Below are positions 50,288 to 62,090 of a DNA stretch of 64,000 bases, piece by piece. The notes under the pieces are model-generated. The model made no database searches, was not told where the DNA came from, and saw only the letters and a list, made by a program, of their open reading frames with translations. Where the stretch lies: the NCBI GenBank assembly GCA_014871385.1, contig CM026421.1, positions 21,132,865 through 21,196,864 on the forward strand, in the 5' to 3' direction. This DNA is from Ceratodon purpureus (Eukaryota; Streptophyta; Bryopsida; Pseudoditrichales; Ditrichaceae). The position numbers were made by a program, and so were the translations under genes. Position 1 is the first letter of the stretch; the number at the start of each line of letters is the position of its first letter.

Positions 50288-51593
50288 TCCGAGGAGGAAA
50301 CTGGTATCCGTATGTGGTTCATGCGTCTGTGAGGAACAGTACACCACGCTTGAGGAACGGTGAGAGTTGTCCTTCAATCCATGATCTTTCGCATAATTTG
50401 TTAACAGGAGCATGCTAAGCATGCTGGGGTGAATAATTCCAGTGACCAGAAAACGGAACCTCTGATATACTATGTAAGCATTGTTGAGTGTTGTCTTTGC
50501 AGGGCATAGAATCGGTGGACGTTCATCTGCGCGGAATTGATCCACTTTGCCGGAATGGAGCCAAACCCGGCTTCTGCGCTGAATGCCCGTAGACGAGCGT
50601 AGAACTGAAATTTAATTTGGAACAGTCGAAAATGCTGGTGGCTATGGCCACATTTCGTTGTTTGCTGCAACGAACTGATATTTGTACCTCGGCATGATTC
50701 GAATGTGGTATATATCAACCCAGCACAACTCCGTGAGTCTACCATATTTTTGTATTTTTTTTTAAATACACGATTGCTGTTTGGAATTGTTTGCAATGGC
50801 AGATATCTTGGTTCTTGTGTGTTGATAACAGATTATTGAGTTTATGGAAGTGGCCCTCGGACAGCATGTGCGAGGTAAATAGCTGTTGGCGTAACGGATT
50901 CCACGAAACACCTAGGAGGTACATTCAGTAATCAAAAGCTTAAGACTATGGTACGAGCAAGAGGTCACTAGGACATCCCCACTGGAATCGTTTTCTGTGT
51001 TGTGGTCCTACCCCTCTCAAAGATAGAAATGTTCCCTTCCTCTCTCATTTTTGCTCAGGGCGCTACATTTTTGATTCTAGAGATGTGGTAAAAGTATCCC
51101 CAATTTGAAACTGTATGCAGAATTGTGAGTCCTAAATTGCTATTCAAAGCAGACTTGAACGAACGAAGGTTAATCCCTAGCAATCTCTCTGAACCCATTT
51201 AAATGAGTAGGCTTCGGTACGTACTGTGCAGAATAATTCAACGTGAATTCGAAGAGACTTGAAAATATGTGTTGCATTTGTTCCGGACCCGTTTTGGGGA
51301 ATTACGCACCCAACTTTATTAGTATTAATATGGATTACATGTTAGTGATACAATGGAATATGGATTGTGCAATATTTGCAGACTATTTGCAGCTCACGCT
51401 AAATAGAGCTGGTGATTAGTAGTTACACTAGTATCATTTTTGCATGCTTGATCTGATTTTCTGTGTTCATTATCCTAGGACTGGACTGCTACAGAGGTCT
51501 ACCGAAGTGACATCTCGCTCACTGAATGCGGCTAGGGACTTGACATACAGCTTTTGGTACCCAAATTTCTCATGATCATACTTCAGGATTTGA
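50288..51593. other. Spacer of element A, no gene
   Basis: This lies between the TNP2 stop and a tandem repeat block. No coding region was recognised. Confidence 0.5.
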
Positions 51594-52170
51594 CTTGTGT
51601 GTCACGCACCTTGAGGATTTCCATGAGATGCACTTAGTGAACCATACACTTTGAGGAGCAATATTGCAGAGTTTTCATTTTCTCTCTGCTCTACCTTGGT
51701 GTTCCTCATGTTTCGCTGAGTGACTGCAAGATTGTTTCTGTGTCTCGCAGCATCCGGATTTGCATGTGTAGCACTTGGTGAGCCACAGTACTTCAGGTAT
51801 TCCATTGGGCACACATCTCAATTGTTGTTTGCTCGACCTTGCTGTATCTCATGTTTCTCATGGTGACGACCGCGTTGAATCATGTGTCTCGCACCTTCAG
51901 GATTTCCCTGAGTTGCTGTATGTGAGACATATTCATGGCGGAGAACTTGTGCCCACATTTCAATTTCTCCTTGTAGTCCATCGTGCTGGTCCTGATGCGT
52001 GCCTGAGTGGTCACGTCATTGCTTGTGGGTTGCGGTAGTCAAGGAATTGCAGGGCGTTGCCTTTGGTGAGGCATACTCGTTCAGAAGCCACATTTGCACA
52101 TATTTTTCCCTCTCTGCTCCACTTCGCAGTTCCTCATGTTAGGGCTGAATGATCACCGTGAACATTGCTT
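51594..52170. repeat. Four diverged tandem copies of a 143-bp unit
   Basis: Units start near 51596, 51739, 51882 and 52025. Each has TGTGTCTCGCACCTTCAGGA-like beginnings (TGTGTCACGCACC, TGTCTCGCAGC, GTGGGTTGCGG), a TTTCTC-CTGCTC-ACCTT core, and CTCATGTT near the end. They sit just upstream of accessory gene 2 and may belong to its promoter or leader. Confidence 0.65.
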
Positions 52171-52220
52171 GTTTTTTCTGATCCACTGTCTTCGTTGTAA
52201 CTTTGTACAGAGTCGCTGCG

Positions 52221-53946
52221 ATGGCTAAGACAAAGAGTCCCGCCATTGACTGGAAGCAGCCATGCTCTATCCCTTGGTTCAGGATGTATATGCGACTCCC
52301 AGGAAGGGGTATCGTACCCACCGTCGTGCCGAAGGAGCTCATGCCTTCAAGTGACGCAGTGGCCATGTTCTTTGGCGAAAAATCCAACGAAGGTTTTACA
52401 TTCGACCCTCATGGAAACCAGGACTATGAAGATTATGTTCGCGACCTCTTCACTCGAGTCTTGCAGATGAAGTGGCCATCAAACTCAGTCTTACCATTTC
52501 ATTTCGCTCATGCGCTCGTGGCAGAGGCGTGTGATCTGGATGTGAATTGGGCGCAGTTTGCATTCAAGGAAACCCACCCACTCCACAATCAGCCGGACAC
52601 ACCTCGTGTACTCTCTGTTTTCCGCAATCTCTCGGAGCCACTGCAGCCACTCCGGAAAGTGATCCCCATGACGAACATCAAGGTAACTTTAACCTCCTCT
52701 TGTATGCTTCTTCCATGAGATCACATGCGACCCCTGTTCTGTATCGCCACTTTGATTACGATGGTGTCCCAAGTCAGAGAACCCTGAAAATTCCCCTATA
52801 CTATACAAACCATTCCGCTGTATGTAGTACCAGCCGTCATTGCATGCCCATGAGTTTTCACGAGAGAACACCCTCCTACGTTCCTTTGCATTTGATGAAT
52901 ACATGTAATACTAGACCCTCTGATTTCCTGTTGAGTAGATGTCGGTGCTTACATTGAGCCGAATTTGATAACGTTTTCGCAGCATATGATTCATAATTGT
53001 AGAGTTTTCTAAGATTAATATGCAAACTCGGGTGTTTGGAGTTTCATTTACCATCAGAGCATAACATTGTCAATTACGTTGAACAGTTATGTCAGGCGGG
53101 TTAGAGTTTCTGACCACCGTGTGTCTGTATAGGGATTTAACACATCATGGTTGCTTCCAGGGTCCAAAGTGTAACACTGAATTCTGGGATGTGTTGGATT
53201 TTCAGGAGTTGGCCTACGCAGCAGCTGCAGATGCTACGACTTCACCCATGTTCAAGAAGGACAAATCTCCCGCCCCTGTCATACCTCCCAGTGGTCAAGA
53301 TGGATCGTTGCCAGCAGAAGAACCGGACGAAGACGTGAAGACCGGATTTTTATATCCACCCTTCCATGCGGCAGTGGCAGGAGAACTCGAAACGAAGTCT
53401 GCATCTGTGCCTTCTATGGAACCTGCGGCCAGGAGGGCTCTCGTCTCGTTGAAGAGTAAAGTGGTGGGCGTTGTTGATACTGAGCAAATCCGGCTTCGAA
53501 ATGCGCGTCAGGAATCCTTTGACCCGGTTGCCGATCTGGCAGAGAAGTTGGTAGTGGAGAAGGACAAATTAAAGCATGTCCTGCGGAAGGCAACTGAAAA
53601 AAAGGGAAGCTACGATCGGGCAATGGCGGAATATGACAGTTCGCGCGCTGCACTGGTGAGTGCTCGTGAGGAAGGAGACCTGGCATTAACCAAAGATCCT
53701 GACGTGGGGAAAAAATCACTCCACGAAGTATGCGAGTCCTTGCTGAATTCTGTGAAAGGAAATGTCGAACTCGCCAGGAAGCGGGTGGCAGCATGGGACT
53801 TCAAGTGCAAAAGGCAGTATATGATGGTGTCCAAGGTCGGGAGGGAATTGGCTGCGGCAGAAGCAGAGTACCGTGCGTCGTGCGAGCGATCTGAATCCGA
53901 GATGGCTAACCTACGAGCCCTTCACAACTTCTTGAATCATGTGTAG
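52221..53946 (+). CDS. Accessory gene 2 of element A, unknown coiled-coil protein (2 exons, 415 aa)
   Basis: Exon 1 (52221-52682, MAKTKSPAIDWKQPCSIPWF...) ends at AAG|gtaact. Exon 2 (53161-53946) follows cttccag in phase 0 and opens GPKCNTEFWDVLDFQELAYA. The N-terminal 155 residues look globular (YEDYVRDLFTRVLQMKWPSN, FHFAHALVAEACDLDVNWAQ). The C-terminal half is rich in Lys, Glu and Ala and predicted helical (EKLVVEKDKLKHVLRKATEK through VGRELAAAEAEYRASCERSE). A tacag acceptor just before the ATG suggests a further 5' exon. No member of the usual CACTA gene set matches, and B has no copy. It may be a captured host gene or an element-specific accessory protein. I do not recognise it. Confidence 0.6.
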
Positions 53947-54821
53947 TCTGTTTGCCCGGAGGAAGATGTAAACAGTTGACAATTGGGAATCCGTCGTGGC
54001 CGAGTTTGAATACCATGATCCTGTATGCTGGCACCCTTGCAGTGGAAACCAATTGAGCTCATTTTGTGCCCTTGTTCGCAGTATAGAGTTCTACTTCCAG
54101 AATGTTGTCTTCCGAATTTCATTTACCCAATAGACTGAGAACGCCGAAGCGTTGCAGATTTGATTTCTACACGGACCTTCACGGTGACAAACTTTGCATA
54201 TTTTTTTGAAGCATTTCCTATCTACCGGCTTTCCTAATGTACTGGACTAATTGCTTTGATCAGAATACTGATCTTGCTAAAATATATGTTTGCATTTACT
54301 ATTATCACTTCACCGTAACTTAGTTCACACAGCCACAAAAACAGCTGGCCGTCGCCACGTTATCCAGAAAGTAACTTCGAGGAAGAAGCTCTCTATGATA
54401 TATTCATACCCGCCTAGGACATAAATTGCAGGGCATACACCTGAAGCAAATTCCGGGGGACTCGGTTTACCATGAGGAGAAATTCGAAGACAGACATGGA
54501 TGAACAATGGTACTAACTGAAGTCGTCATTCAAGGATCATCGACACAATTCAACCATGGTGATTCGCATTCACTTCTTCCCGGCCCCACAAGTCTCGCGC
54601 AGTACCCGGAATTCCTGTCAGGGAAGGAGAGGAACGTGATTGGTCGACCTGTTCTCTCCACAATGATTTCCAAATTTCGAGATCTCCACGACGACCTTGG
54701 ACTGCTGAGTACACTGAAACTGGCAAACCACCAATCAGAGCGATTTGCCACAAATAAGTTTACACCATTTCCGATTTCTGGTGTTCTCCCCTGGTGTTCT
54801 CGTCACCCATTTCCACTAGTG
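53947..54821. promoter_or_regulatory. Right subterminal region of element A
   Basis: Noncoding. It carries scattered CCGG-type motifs (ACCGGCTT, TTCCGGGGG, TTCCCGGCC, TACCCGGAATT) and then the terminal inverted repeat with GGTGTTCTC blocks. The density is lower than at the left end. Confidence 0.55.
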
Positions 54822-54824
54822 ATA

Positions 54825-56174
54825 GGTGCCTCCACCATAGTGAAACAAATAGACACTTAATTCACATAGGCCTCCTCCAAAGATTGAAGTTTCTCTTCTT
54901 GATCTTTGGACATATTTTCAGCAGTTTAGTGACTATTTTTGAGTAATCTCCTCAGAGACGGATTTTAGGAACAAATGGTTTGGAAGGTCCTACCAGGTTG
55001 AACAATTTGTCAATGGACTCAAGAAAACCTACAATCAAGGATCAATCATTCATTGACCATCATTTAACTGCGATCTACAGTCAACAAGCCAATCAGAACC
55101 GTGGTTGCATAGGAGAATATGTTCCCTTATATACTATAATACTATTTAGTAGGGCATTCGGTAGGCAACTGTTATTCATGAACTCTATGGTGGTAGGAAA
55201 CTCATTTGTCAAAGCAGCCACAGATTCTGGGATTGCACCGTAAGGAGGTCAGTCACCAGCCAGGAAATCAGATGTGGCAGGGGCCTGATTGAGCATATTC
55301 AGGGGAAGACTTCAATTAACTTAGGGGAAGAAAAATATAAACACATAAATAATAAGGTGATTAGAGCCTTGACATGGTCATCATACACAGGTACACTGTA
55401 GCTGGAAACTTTAAAGCAAAATCAAACCAAGGGCAGTGCCTTCCAACTACCCACAGAAAAGACAGTAAATGCTCAAAACAAATCCATCACTTTCCCACAA
55501 CACATATCAATAGCACTGGCCCCTTACACAAACCCCTCCACAAAACTTCAGCAATGCATCATCTGACAGGTTCTAGAAGCTCACACCTCATGCTTTAATG
55601 CAAAAACAAAATGTATTCTGGCTCTATGCTCCGGCACAACTTATCAACAACAGTATCCTGCATCACCCAGATTTCTTCCTACCCTCCAAAGAAAATAACC
55701 CAGTTTTAACCCCTAAAGGATGTTGCAAGCTCCTGTGGGCTGCGGGTCGCTGAATTCAGTATTTTGAGGGCACTTACTGAACGTATTTGCATATCGGTGG
55801 CAAAGAAGAATTGTGGACATTGTTATGAGGATCATGAATGAATTTTTAAAAAAAAATAGAAAAATCAAGGACGCCTTGTGGACAGCTCAGAAGGTTGTTT
55901 CAGGTGTATTCAGACTGATACAGTATCAGCCACTGCCTCGAAATACCCAGTAACGGGTCTGACAGCGACGCGTTCTAATCATGGGTTCAGTGACCGGCCC
56001 GACAGGTCACATGGCAGTTAGCCTAGTCTAGTGTAGTGGGGTTGAGTTCAAGCATTGGATCCTCGAGGGGGAGGGCCTTCGACTTCAAGAGACAGCTTTT
56101 CGGGTTTAGGGAGGAGGGCTTCGTATTCGATTTGGGAGCTTTGTGATTGACGGTTGGGAGGGTGATTGTGGAAA
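54825..56174. other. Intergenic between element A and the piggyBac-type gene
   Basis: No gene is supportable. A TTAACCCCTAAAGG sequence at about 55707 looks like a TTAA-type element terminus, but no partner end was found to the right of the piggyBac-type gene. Confidence 0.5.
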
Positions 56175-56801
56175 ATGGCGGCTGGGGATGAAGGAGGATT
56201 CTTCAATGAGGTGAAGTTATTGGACTTGGAGCCAGAAATCGAAAAGGAGGGAATCACACACAGATCTGAAATCTGTGAGGCCAACGAGAGAGATTTAGTG
56301 GAGTTTGTGAGTTTCTTCATGGGGAATGTAGAGGACGCGCGGATTGAGGGTGAGGTTCTCGGGAGAGAAGACGGCGTAGAGGCTCTTCGACGTTGGGTGA
56401 GAGAGCAGGGGTGTTCGGGCACAACGGCGGCGAAGGTTGTTGCCCTGTTGCGCAGAGAAGACCTGTTGTCGGAGCCGCGTCCACGGAGCTGGAGTCGCAG
56501 GGGGGAATTTACAGACGACGAGCAGCTTCGATATTATTGGTATCGACACGCTGCCAGGCTCCTTGGTTGGAAGGAGAGACAGAAATTCCCCGATTTTGTG
56601 TCCACGCTGTTGAAGACCCACTTCTTCATACACCATGGAGACCATCGCACCGAAGAAGAGGCTGAAGGAGGCGGCGAGGGCCAGATCGGGGCTGTCACCC
56701 GAGTCCATGGCCGTGGGAGCATCGGCCCCACCAGCTTGCACCATGGCCAGAGTAACCGACGACATGGTGGGCGTTATTCTCTTCCCCGAACAGGTAAGTA
56801 G
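56175..56801 (+). CDS. Open frame upstream of and overlapping the piggyBac-type gene (208 aa)
   Basis: ATG 56175 opens MAAGDEGGFFNEVKLLDLEP and the composition stays protein-like through LLGWKERQKFPDFVSTLLKTHFFI near 56625. After that it overlaps the piggyBac-type start in another frame and looks noncoding. Either it is a separate upstream open frame, or it is the true N-terminus of the piggyBac-type protein, separated by a one-base shift near 56630 or an unrecognised splice. I recognise no domain. Confidence 0.4.
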   Translation: MAAGDEGGFFNEVKLLDLEPEIEKEGITHRSEICEANERDLVEFVSFFMGNVEDARIEGEVLGREDGVEALRRWVREQGCSGTTAAKVVALLRREDLLSEPRPRSWSRRGEFTDDEQLRYYWYRHAARLLGWKERQKFPDFVSTLLKTHFFIHHGDHRTEEEAEGGGEGQIGAVTRVHGRGSIGPTSLHHGQSNRRHGGRYSLPRTGK

Positions 56802-59800
56802 GGTTTTAATTTCAAGTCATGGCCGGGTTGATTCATCGAGAGTCTGCAAAAAATGTGCTTAGGTTTAGGGTGTGTTGTTGTTGCGCTCCTGGCGGATTTC
56901 CTGTCGGGCATTAGTTTCGGGGGGTGGGGGATTCAAGTTCTGGAGGGTGGGGGATTCAGTCACAAGTTTACGTACTTGTGAAGGGCCTGATCATCGCCCA
57001 GTTTTCCTCCGATTCACCTCGTTTGCCTTTGTCTGTAGCAGAATATGTGTCCATCAATTCTTTAGTGAAGGAGTTCTGATTGCATTCGAAGATTTCAGAG
57101 ACACGTTTATTTTGTGCTGGCGGTCTTTTACAGAGATTGCAATAGTAATCAGGATTCCGATGCTTTGAGAGTTTCATCCGCAATGTATATATTTTTGCCC
57201 GTTTCTTACTCAATAGGCTCGTACCGAGGCTCCTGAGGTTCATTTCTCAATTGACTCCTGCGGTTGAAATATCTCAAGTCCAATGTTGGGCACATTCGCA
57301 AGCATGAATTACCTGAATGAATGAATATGTGGCGGTGTGGTTTATCAGGTGATGGAGATGAGGCCGTCGTTGGTGAATACCGAAGTGGAGGGGGTGACCA
57401 TTGTCAAAAAACGGGGGCGTCCGCGGAAGCAAGTCGCCATGCCATCAGCGGGGGCACTAGGGGGACCAGCGAAGGAGAAGAAACCACGGCAACCGAGAAA
57501 GAAGAAGTTGGAGAATCCGGTACTTCCGGAGGGGGGAGAAGGTGGAGCGATGCCAGGAGCAGGGGCATTGGAACGACGAGCGAGGGAGAAGAAACCACGG
57601 CAATCGAGGGCAAAAAAGGTCGCAACTCTAGCACCCCCAGGGGTCGGAGAGACTGGAGCGGTGGCAGGAGCGGGGGCATTGGGAGAAGCACTGACGGGGA
57701 AGAAACCGAGACAGTCAAGGAAAAAGAAGACGGACAGTCAAGCACCGGCGTGCCTTGGAGGAACTGGGGCGATGGGGTCCTCGGCCGCAGGGGAAGTGCT
57801 GAGCGTGGGGAAACCGGGGGCGATCAGAGGAAAAAACCATGGTTTGGGGGACGGGGTACTGAATGAAGGGGGGTTGGCGCAGGTGGCCAAGCCTCGCCAG
57901 CGAAGGGGGAAGAAGGGAGTTCCTGAGCAAGAGGAGGAGGGGGCTGGGGAGACCACGAAAGCGAGGGCGCCATCAAAGCCCAGAGGGGGCAGGAAGCGAA
58001 AAGGCGGGGTGGATACAGAGGATGTTATAGTAGCAGGGGATCCAGCGCCGGGAGGAGTGCAAGGAGTGGTAGACAGGGGGGAACCGCGGGAGGTGGCATA
58101 TCGAAGAGGTGATTGCAGCCATCTCTTTCCATAAACAGATCAGTTTGCTGACCTTCATGATTTCGGGTTGCTGTTGTGGTTGTGAGGATGCTTAGCTGCG
58201 CATGTTGTGCATGCCGTTGCATTGTAATGTTGACAGTAATTGCTTCCACCGATGTGCTGTTATGGTCACCAATGAATTCGTGTGAGTTTTGCTTCGTATC
58301 ACATAAGGGAATGATCCTTTCTCGGATGTTGGATATCAATGGGTGGGGGCTCGGAGTTCTGATGTATTTGCAATTGAGCTTTCTGCTGCTAAATGAACTT
58401 AGAGAATAAGATGAATGTGTGGTTTATTTAGAACATCTCGGCAGAGAATTCAGCTGCTTAGGAGAGGCTGTTGCGTGGCCAAGTAACTAAGCATGGCTGG
58501 GGGTGGCTGTGTGGGATACCTGGGGGGGAAATCTAAGCAGAGAGGGGCAGCAAGCGCCTAACGAAGGAGGAGAAGGGCAAGGGCAAGGCGGGCAGGGGAA
58601 GGAAGCCCAAGCAGTGGAGACCACCGAGCGTCATCAGGCCCAATGCCATGGTGGGGGTGACAACACGGGCGAGGAGGACATTGGACTTCAAGTTGCAGGA
58701 GCAGGAGGATGCAGACGCAGCGATCTGGGATGTGCTACAATGTCACCAGGCCCCGGAGTCACAGCAAACCTGCGATAGCATGGGCACGCGGAACTTAGAG
58801 TTTGAGGAACATGTGTATGAGGAACCAGACTGGGCAGCGACAACGCCATTGGCAGGCGGTAGTGGTGTTGGCGGAGGGAGGGGACAAGGGATTCTGCACA
58901 GGGAGGTGGTGGGAGCAGAGGAGTTATCCCGGCGGAACTGGGATGTCACGCATGCGGGTTGGGCAGTGCTCATCCCCAATAGGTTCCTATCCGAATACTC
59001 CTTCCATACGGGTGAGACGCCGTCTTGGACTCAGGGTGACGTCGTGGCAGAATATGAAGACATGCAGACTAAGAAGAAAATGGTAGTGTGCGAGTTGGGC
59101 GGCTTTGAGGAGCTCATGCATTTCGGGGTGCATGATGTGCGCATGGCGATTGCAAAGGACGTGCGGGCGCAGGGGAGCGAAGGTGGGCACGGCTACGGTT
59201 GGCATATCCGGAGGAAAGGTTTGGGGGCTGCTGCGTTGAACAAGTCTATGTTCGGACAGGGGAATGGAGCGGGGGAGGAGAGTGTAGGAGGAGGGGAGTC
59301 AGAGGAAGTCAGGGATCATGCACCGATGCCGGAGCGGTGGGCAACTCGACCAATTTCGGATTACAACGAGCAGGGGGGTGTGGAGACTCCAGGTGGGACG
59401 CAGGAGTCTACGGGCCGCAGCGTCTTCCCACAGGTGAGCACCACTTTTCCCGATTACATGATTTTAGATGCTCCAGCAGCTGGCCAGAGCGAGGGTGGCG
59501 CAGAGCAGCAGTGCGAGGGGGCCATCTCATCCGGGGAGGAGTGGATCCCCGAATGGGAAGACGACCTCGAGAGTGACGAGGACTGTGAGGCCGACTGGGT
59601 GCCGCCTCGACGTCCTGTAGCAGCTGACTTCGAGGAGTGGTGCGGCAGTGCGGAGTCATTCCTACCTGGGCACCTCGAAATGTGGCAGCTGCAAGCATAC
59701 TACAGGGAGGAGTCTTGGAACGCCAACACGGTGTCACTGTTAGGGAGCCGGGACAACTTCTGCGGACCTGAGCCTGGGTACCGCCATTCCACGAGTGGCG

Positions 59801-61242
59801 TGCCCGAACCAACAGAAGTTTTCGACCTCTACTGGACTCCCGAAACTCTTGGGAGGATAGTGGACGAGACAAACCGCTACGCGAGGGAAACAGACGGTGT
59901 TGCTGGAGATGCGAGGCCGAAAGGTGGGCCTAAGTGGAGAGATGTTAGCATAACCGAGCTCCGGGCATGGCTGGGGATTTGTGTTCTGATGGGCGTGAAA
60001 AGATTTGCCTCTGTTAGGCATTACTGGATGCGGAATGACGGGTTCATTTACTGTGATCTCATTTCTAGCGTCATGAGCCTTGCGAGGTGGGAGGAGCTGC
60101 TGCGATGTTTGCACCTCGTGAACAACCGGGAGGTGGTGAGGGACTTGGGCTCCAGGCAGTTTGACAGAATAGCCAAGACACGTTGGCTGATAGACATGTT
60201 TGTGAGGGTCTCCAAGGAAATTTACAACCTTGAACGCGAGATCACGGTTGACGAATGTGTGATCCCTTACAAGGGGCAATACTGTTTTATTCGACAATTC
60301 ATGAAGGATAAACCAGTGAGATTTGGAATCAAGTGCTGGGTTCTGGCTAGTTCAAAATCGAGGTTTGTTTCCAATATTGAAGTCTATTTCGGTGAAGGCA
60401 CGGGTCTTGGTTGGCATGGGCTTGGGTACCATGTTGTGATGCGGTTGGTGGCAGGGCTTGAGCGACGGTGGCACTGCTTAGTCGTGGACAACCTTTTTGC
60501 CTCGGTGAATCTTTTCCATGAGCTCATGTGCCTCGGATTCTGGGCTACAGGAACAGTTCGACGTACAAGCAAGAACTTGCCCAGTGGGCTGTATCGAGAC
60601 ACGAAGAATTCGGAGAGGGGCTCCATGGTAATCCGTACTCACAACCACAGGCAAATGGGGGCTGTGTCCTGGCAGGACAAGTGTCTCGTGACCCTGTTGA
60701 GCACAGCCGCGAGCCCCTGGGCGCCGGGTCTGGTTGTGCTTCGAAAAGAGAAGGGCATGCGTGGCCAGCTCATCGTCCCTTCCTCCCCCATTCTCCTGCA
60801 GTATCAAGAATATATGAGGGGAGTGGATGTAGGTGATCAAATCCGTGCGAACTACTCCTCACAACTCAGAACGCACAAGTGGTGGCACAAACTGTTTTTC
60901 TTCATTCTTGATCAGACCATGGTCAATTCATATGTGATTTACTGTTCACAGATGGAGACCCTGGGGTTGCCAGTTATGACGCACATGCGGTTCAAGATTG
61001 CCGTGGGGAAGCGATTGGTGACTGACTGGCTCAATGCGAGACCTCGTGCTGCTGCCTGCCCCACTCCTCGGCAGCGCGGACCTATCCACGTGCACTCCCA
61101 TTGGCACTCTTCGCTGAAGCGCAAGTGTATTGAATGTGGCCGTGTGGGGCGGTGGTATTGTCCTGCATGTGGATTCCGGTGGATGTGCCCCCAAAGTTGC
61201 TACCACATAGTTCATCAGAGGCTCAGTCTCCAGCGTTCCTAA
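56635..61242 (+). CDS. PiggyBac-superfamily transposase or derived gene with AT-hook N-terminus (3 exons, 1206 aa)
   Basis: Exons 56635-56793, 57349-58108 and 58541-61242 join in phases 0 and 1 (gtaagt/ttatcag, gtgatt/taagcag). Exon 2 starts with an AT-hook (KKRGRPRKQ, residues 73-81), followed by 37-residue basic repeats. The DDE_Tnp_1_7 domain begins about residue 735 (VFDLYWTPETL, ELRAWLGICVLMGVKR). It keeps the three catalytic aspartates in ITVDECVIPYKG (about D877), CLVVDNLFASVNLF (about D956) and MRGVDVGDQIRANYS (about D1069). A C-terminal cysteine-rich finger (CIECGRVGRWYCPACGFRW) closes it. Classical piggyBac is about 600 residues, so the N-terminal half is extra. Introns, the long N-terminus and the lack of visible termini allow domestication, but an active element cannot be excluded. 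Confidence 0.85.
57439..57771 (+). repeat. 111-bp (37-codon) tandem repeat in the piggyBac-type gene
   Basis: Copies start at 57439, 57550 and 57661, exactly 111 bases apart, encoding P-(S/G)AGALG... KKPRQ(P/S)R(K/A)KK ... GGA. A decayed fourth copy follows from 57772. Each carries one basic AT-hook-like patch, so the repeat multiplies a DNA-contacting motif. Confidence 0.9.
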
Positions 61243-62090
61243 CCCGGGTGTGTTTGCCACAATCTGTCATGTTTTGGGGCGGGTACAGGCGATATTGGGA
61301 CTACGGTGGGCAGTGGCGTTCGAGGCTGCTGAGGCATGTCGTACTCCGAATCGACCCGAGAGCCTCATCGGAACAGCTCCAACTTACAGGCACACATGCT
61401 GAAGAATCTGCTGGCCACGACAAGCGGTACCGCCATTTTTTGTTTTTTGTTCGACACAGTGGCCAAGCCGCAGTCCTATCCTTATCATCATAGGGGCGTT
61501 ACTTCTAAAGAGACTCCGGAAGAGAACTATTAGTGCAGTGCACAACTCTGGCCTGCAGCATTTTCTTGCTTTTTGCCTCGGTGTTGGACCACTTGGCTAC
61601 TGTAATTTTTCCTTCTATGTTCGACATAAATGACAACCGGCTCGCATTTTTCTCTTGTAAACTGTTTCTGTGTTCAGTGTCGGTGAGTTTCCTTTGGCAA
61701 CCTTGTTTGTGGAAGAGTTTCTACCTTCATGGCTATGGCAGGTTCTACAGGAGATGGTCATTTTACAGGAGATGGTCTGCTACACCTGAACTCAACGATT
61801 TCTACCGAGTTCTTACAGTTAGCCCTGGTCGAAACAACAAGGTAATCTTTCAATTTAGATGCTTTTTATTAACTCGTGTCAGTGATGCAGCAAATCAGTA
61901 AGCTAGGAATCAACAAGAATCGCCTCAGATTCAACAAGAATCGCCTCAGATTGGCTCCACTGGCACATTGCAAGGGTAATTACCACCTCATGCATTTCGT
62001 GATTTTGGAGTTTTGATTGCGTGAAGCTGAAATGTGCATTATCTGTGATACTGTAATAATTGGGATTCGTTTTTGCGTATTGATCAACAG
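61243..62090. other. Spacer between the piggyBac-type gene and the GlyRS remnant
   Basis: No gene is supportable. It includes the duplicated GlyRS fragment at 61906-61952. The missing N-terminal exons of the synthetase are not here. Confidence 0.5.
61906..61952 (+). repeat. Two 21-bp tandem copies of a GlyRS exon fragment
   Basis: CAACAAGAATCGCCTCAGATT occurs at 61911-61931 and 61932-61952. The first copy, with its GGAAT lead, matches 63194-63219 in the pseudogene exon exactly over 26 bases. This looks like filler copied during break repair. Confidence 0.85.

Larger units (their letters stand above)
25793..54821. mobile_element. CACTA element A, 29 kb, containing nested element B
   Basis: The left end is CACTAGTGGAAAACTGCTAC. 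The complement of the right end is CACTAGTGGAAATGGGTGAC, and both continue into aligned ACGA-AACACC and GAGAACACC blocks. The trinucleotide ATA is duplicated outside (25790-25792 and 54822-54824). Without nested element B (13,876 bp) its own length is 15,153 bp. It encodes, divergently, a TNPA-like protein (minus) and a TNP2 transposase (plus), plus two further plus-strand genes. Subterminal copies of a TACCCGG-like motif lie inside both ends. It appears to have been complete until element B entered its transposase gene. Confidence 0.92.

Noticed and set aside
57404-57956. Minus-strand open frames across the AT-hook exon
   Set aside because: They are proline- and serine-rich complements of the GC-rich repeat, with no independent signals.
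55707-61242. TTAACCCCTAAAGG as left end of a complete piggyBac element
   Set aside because: No matching end followed by TTAA exists between the transposase stop and the GlyRS remnant.
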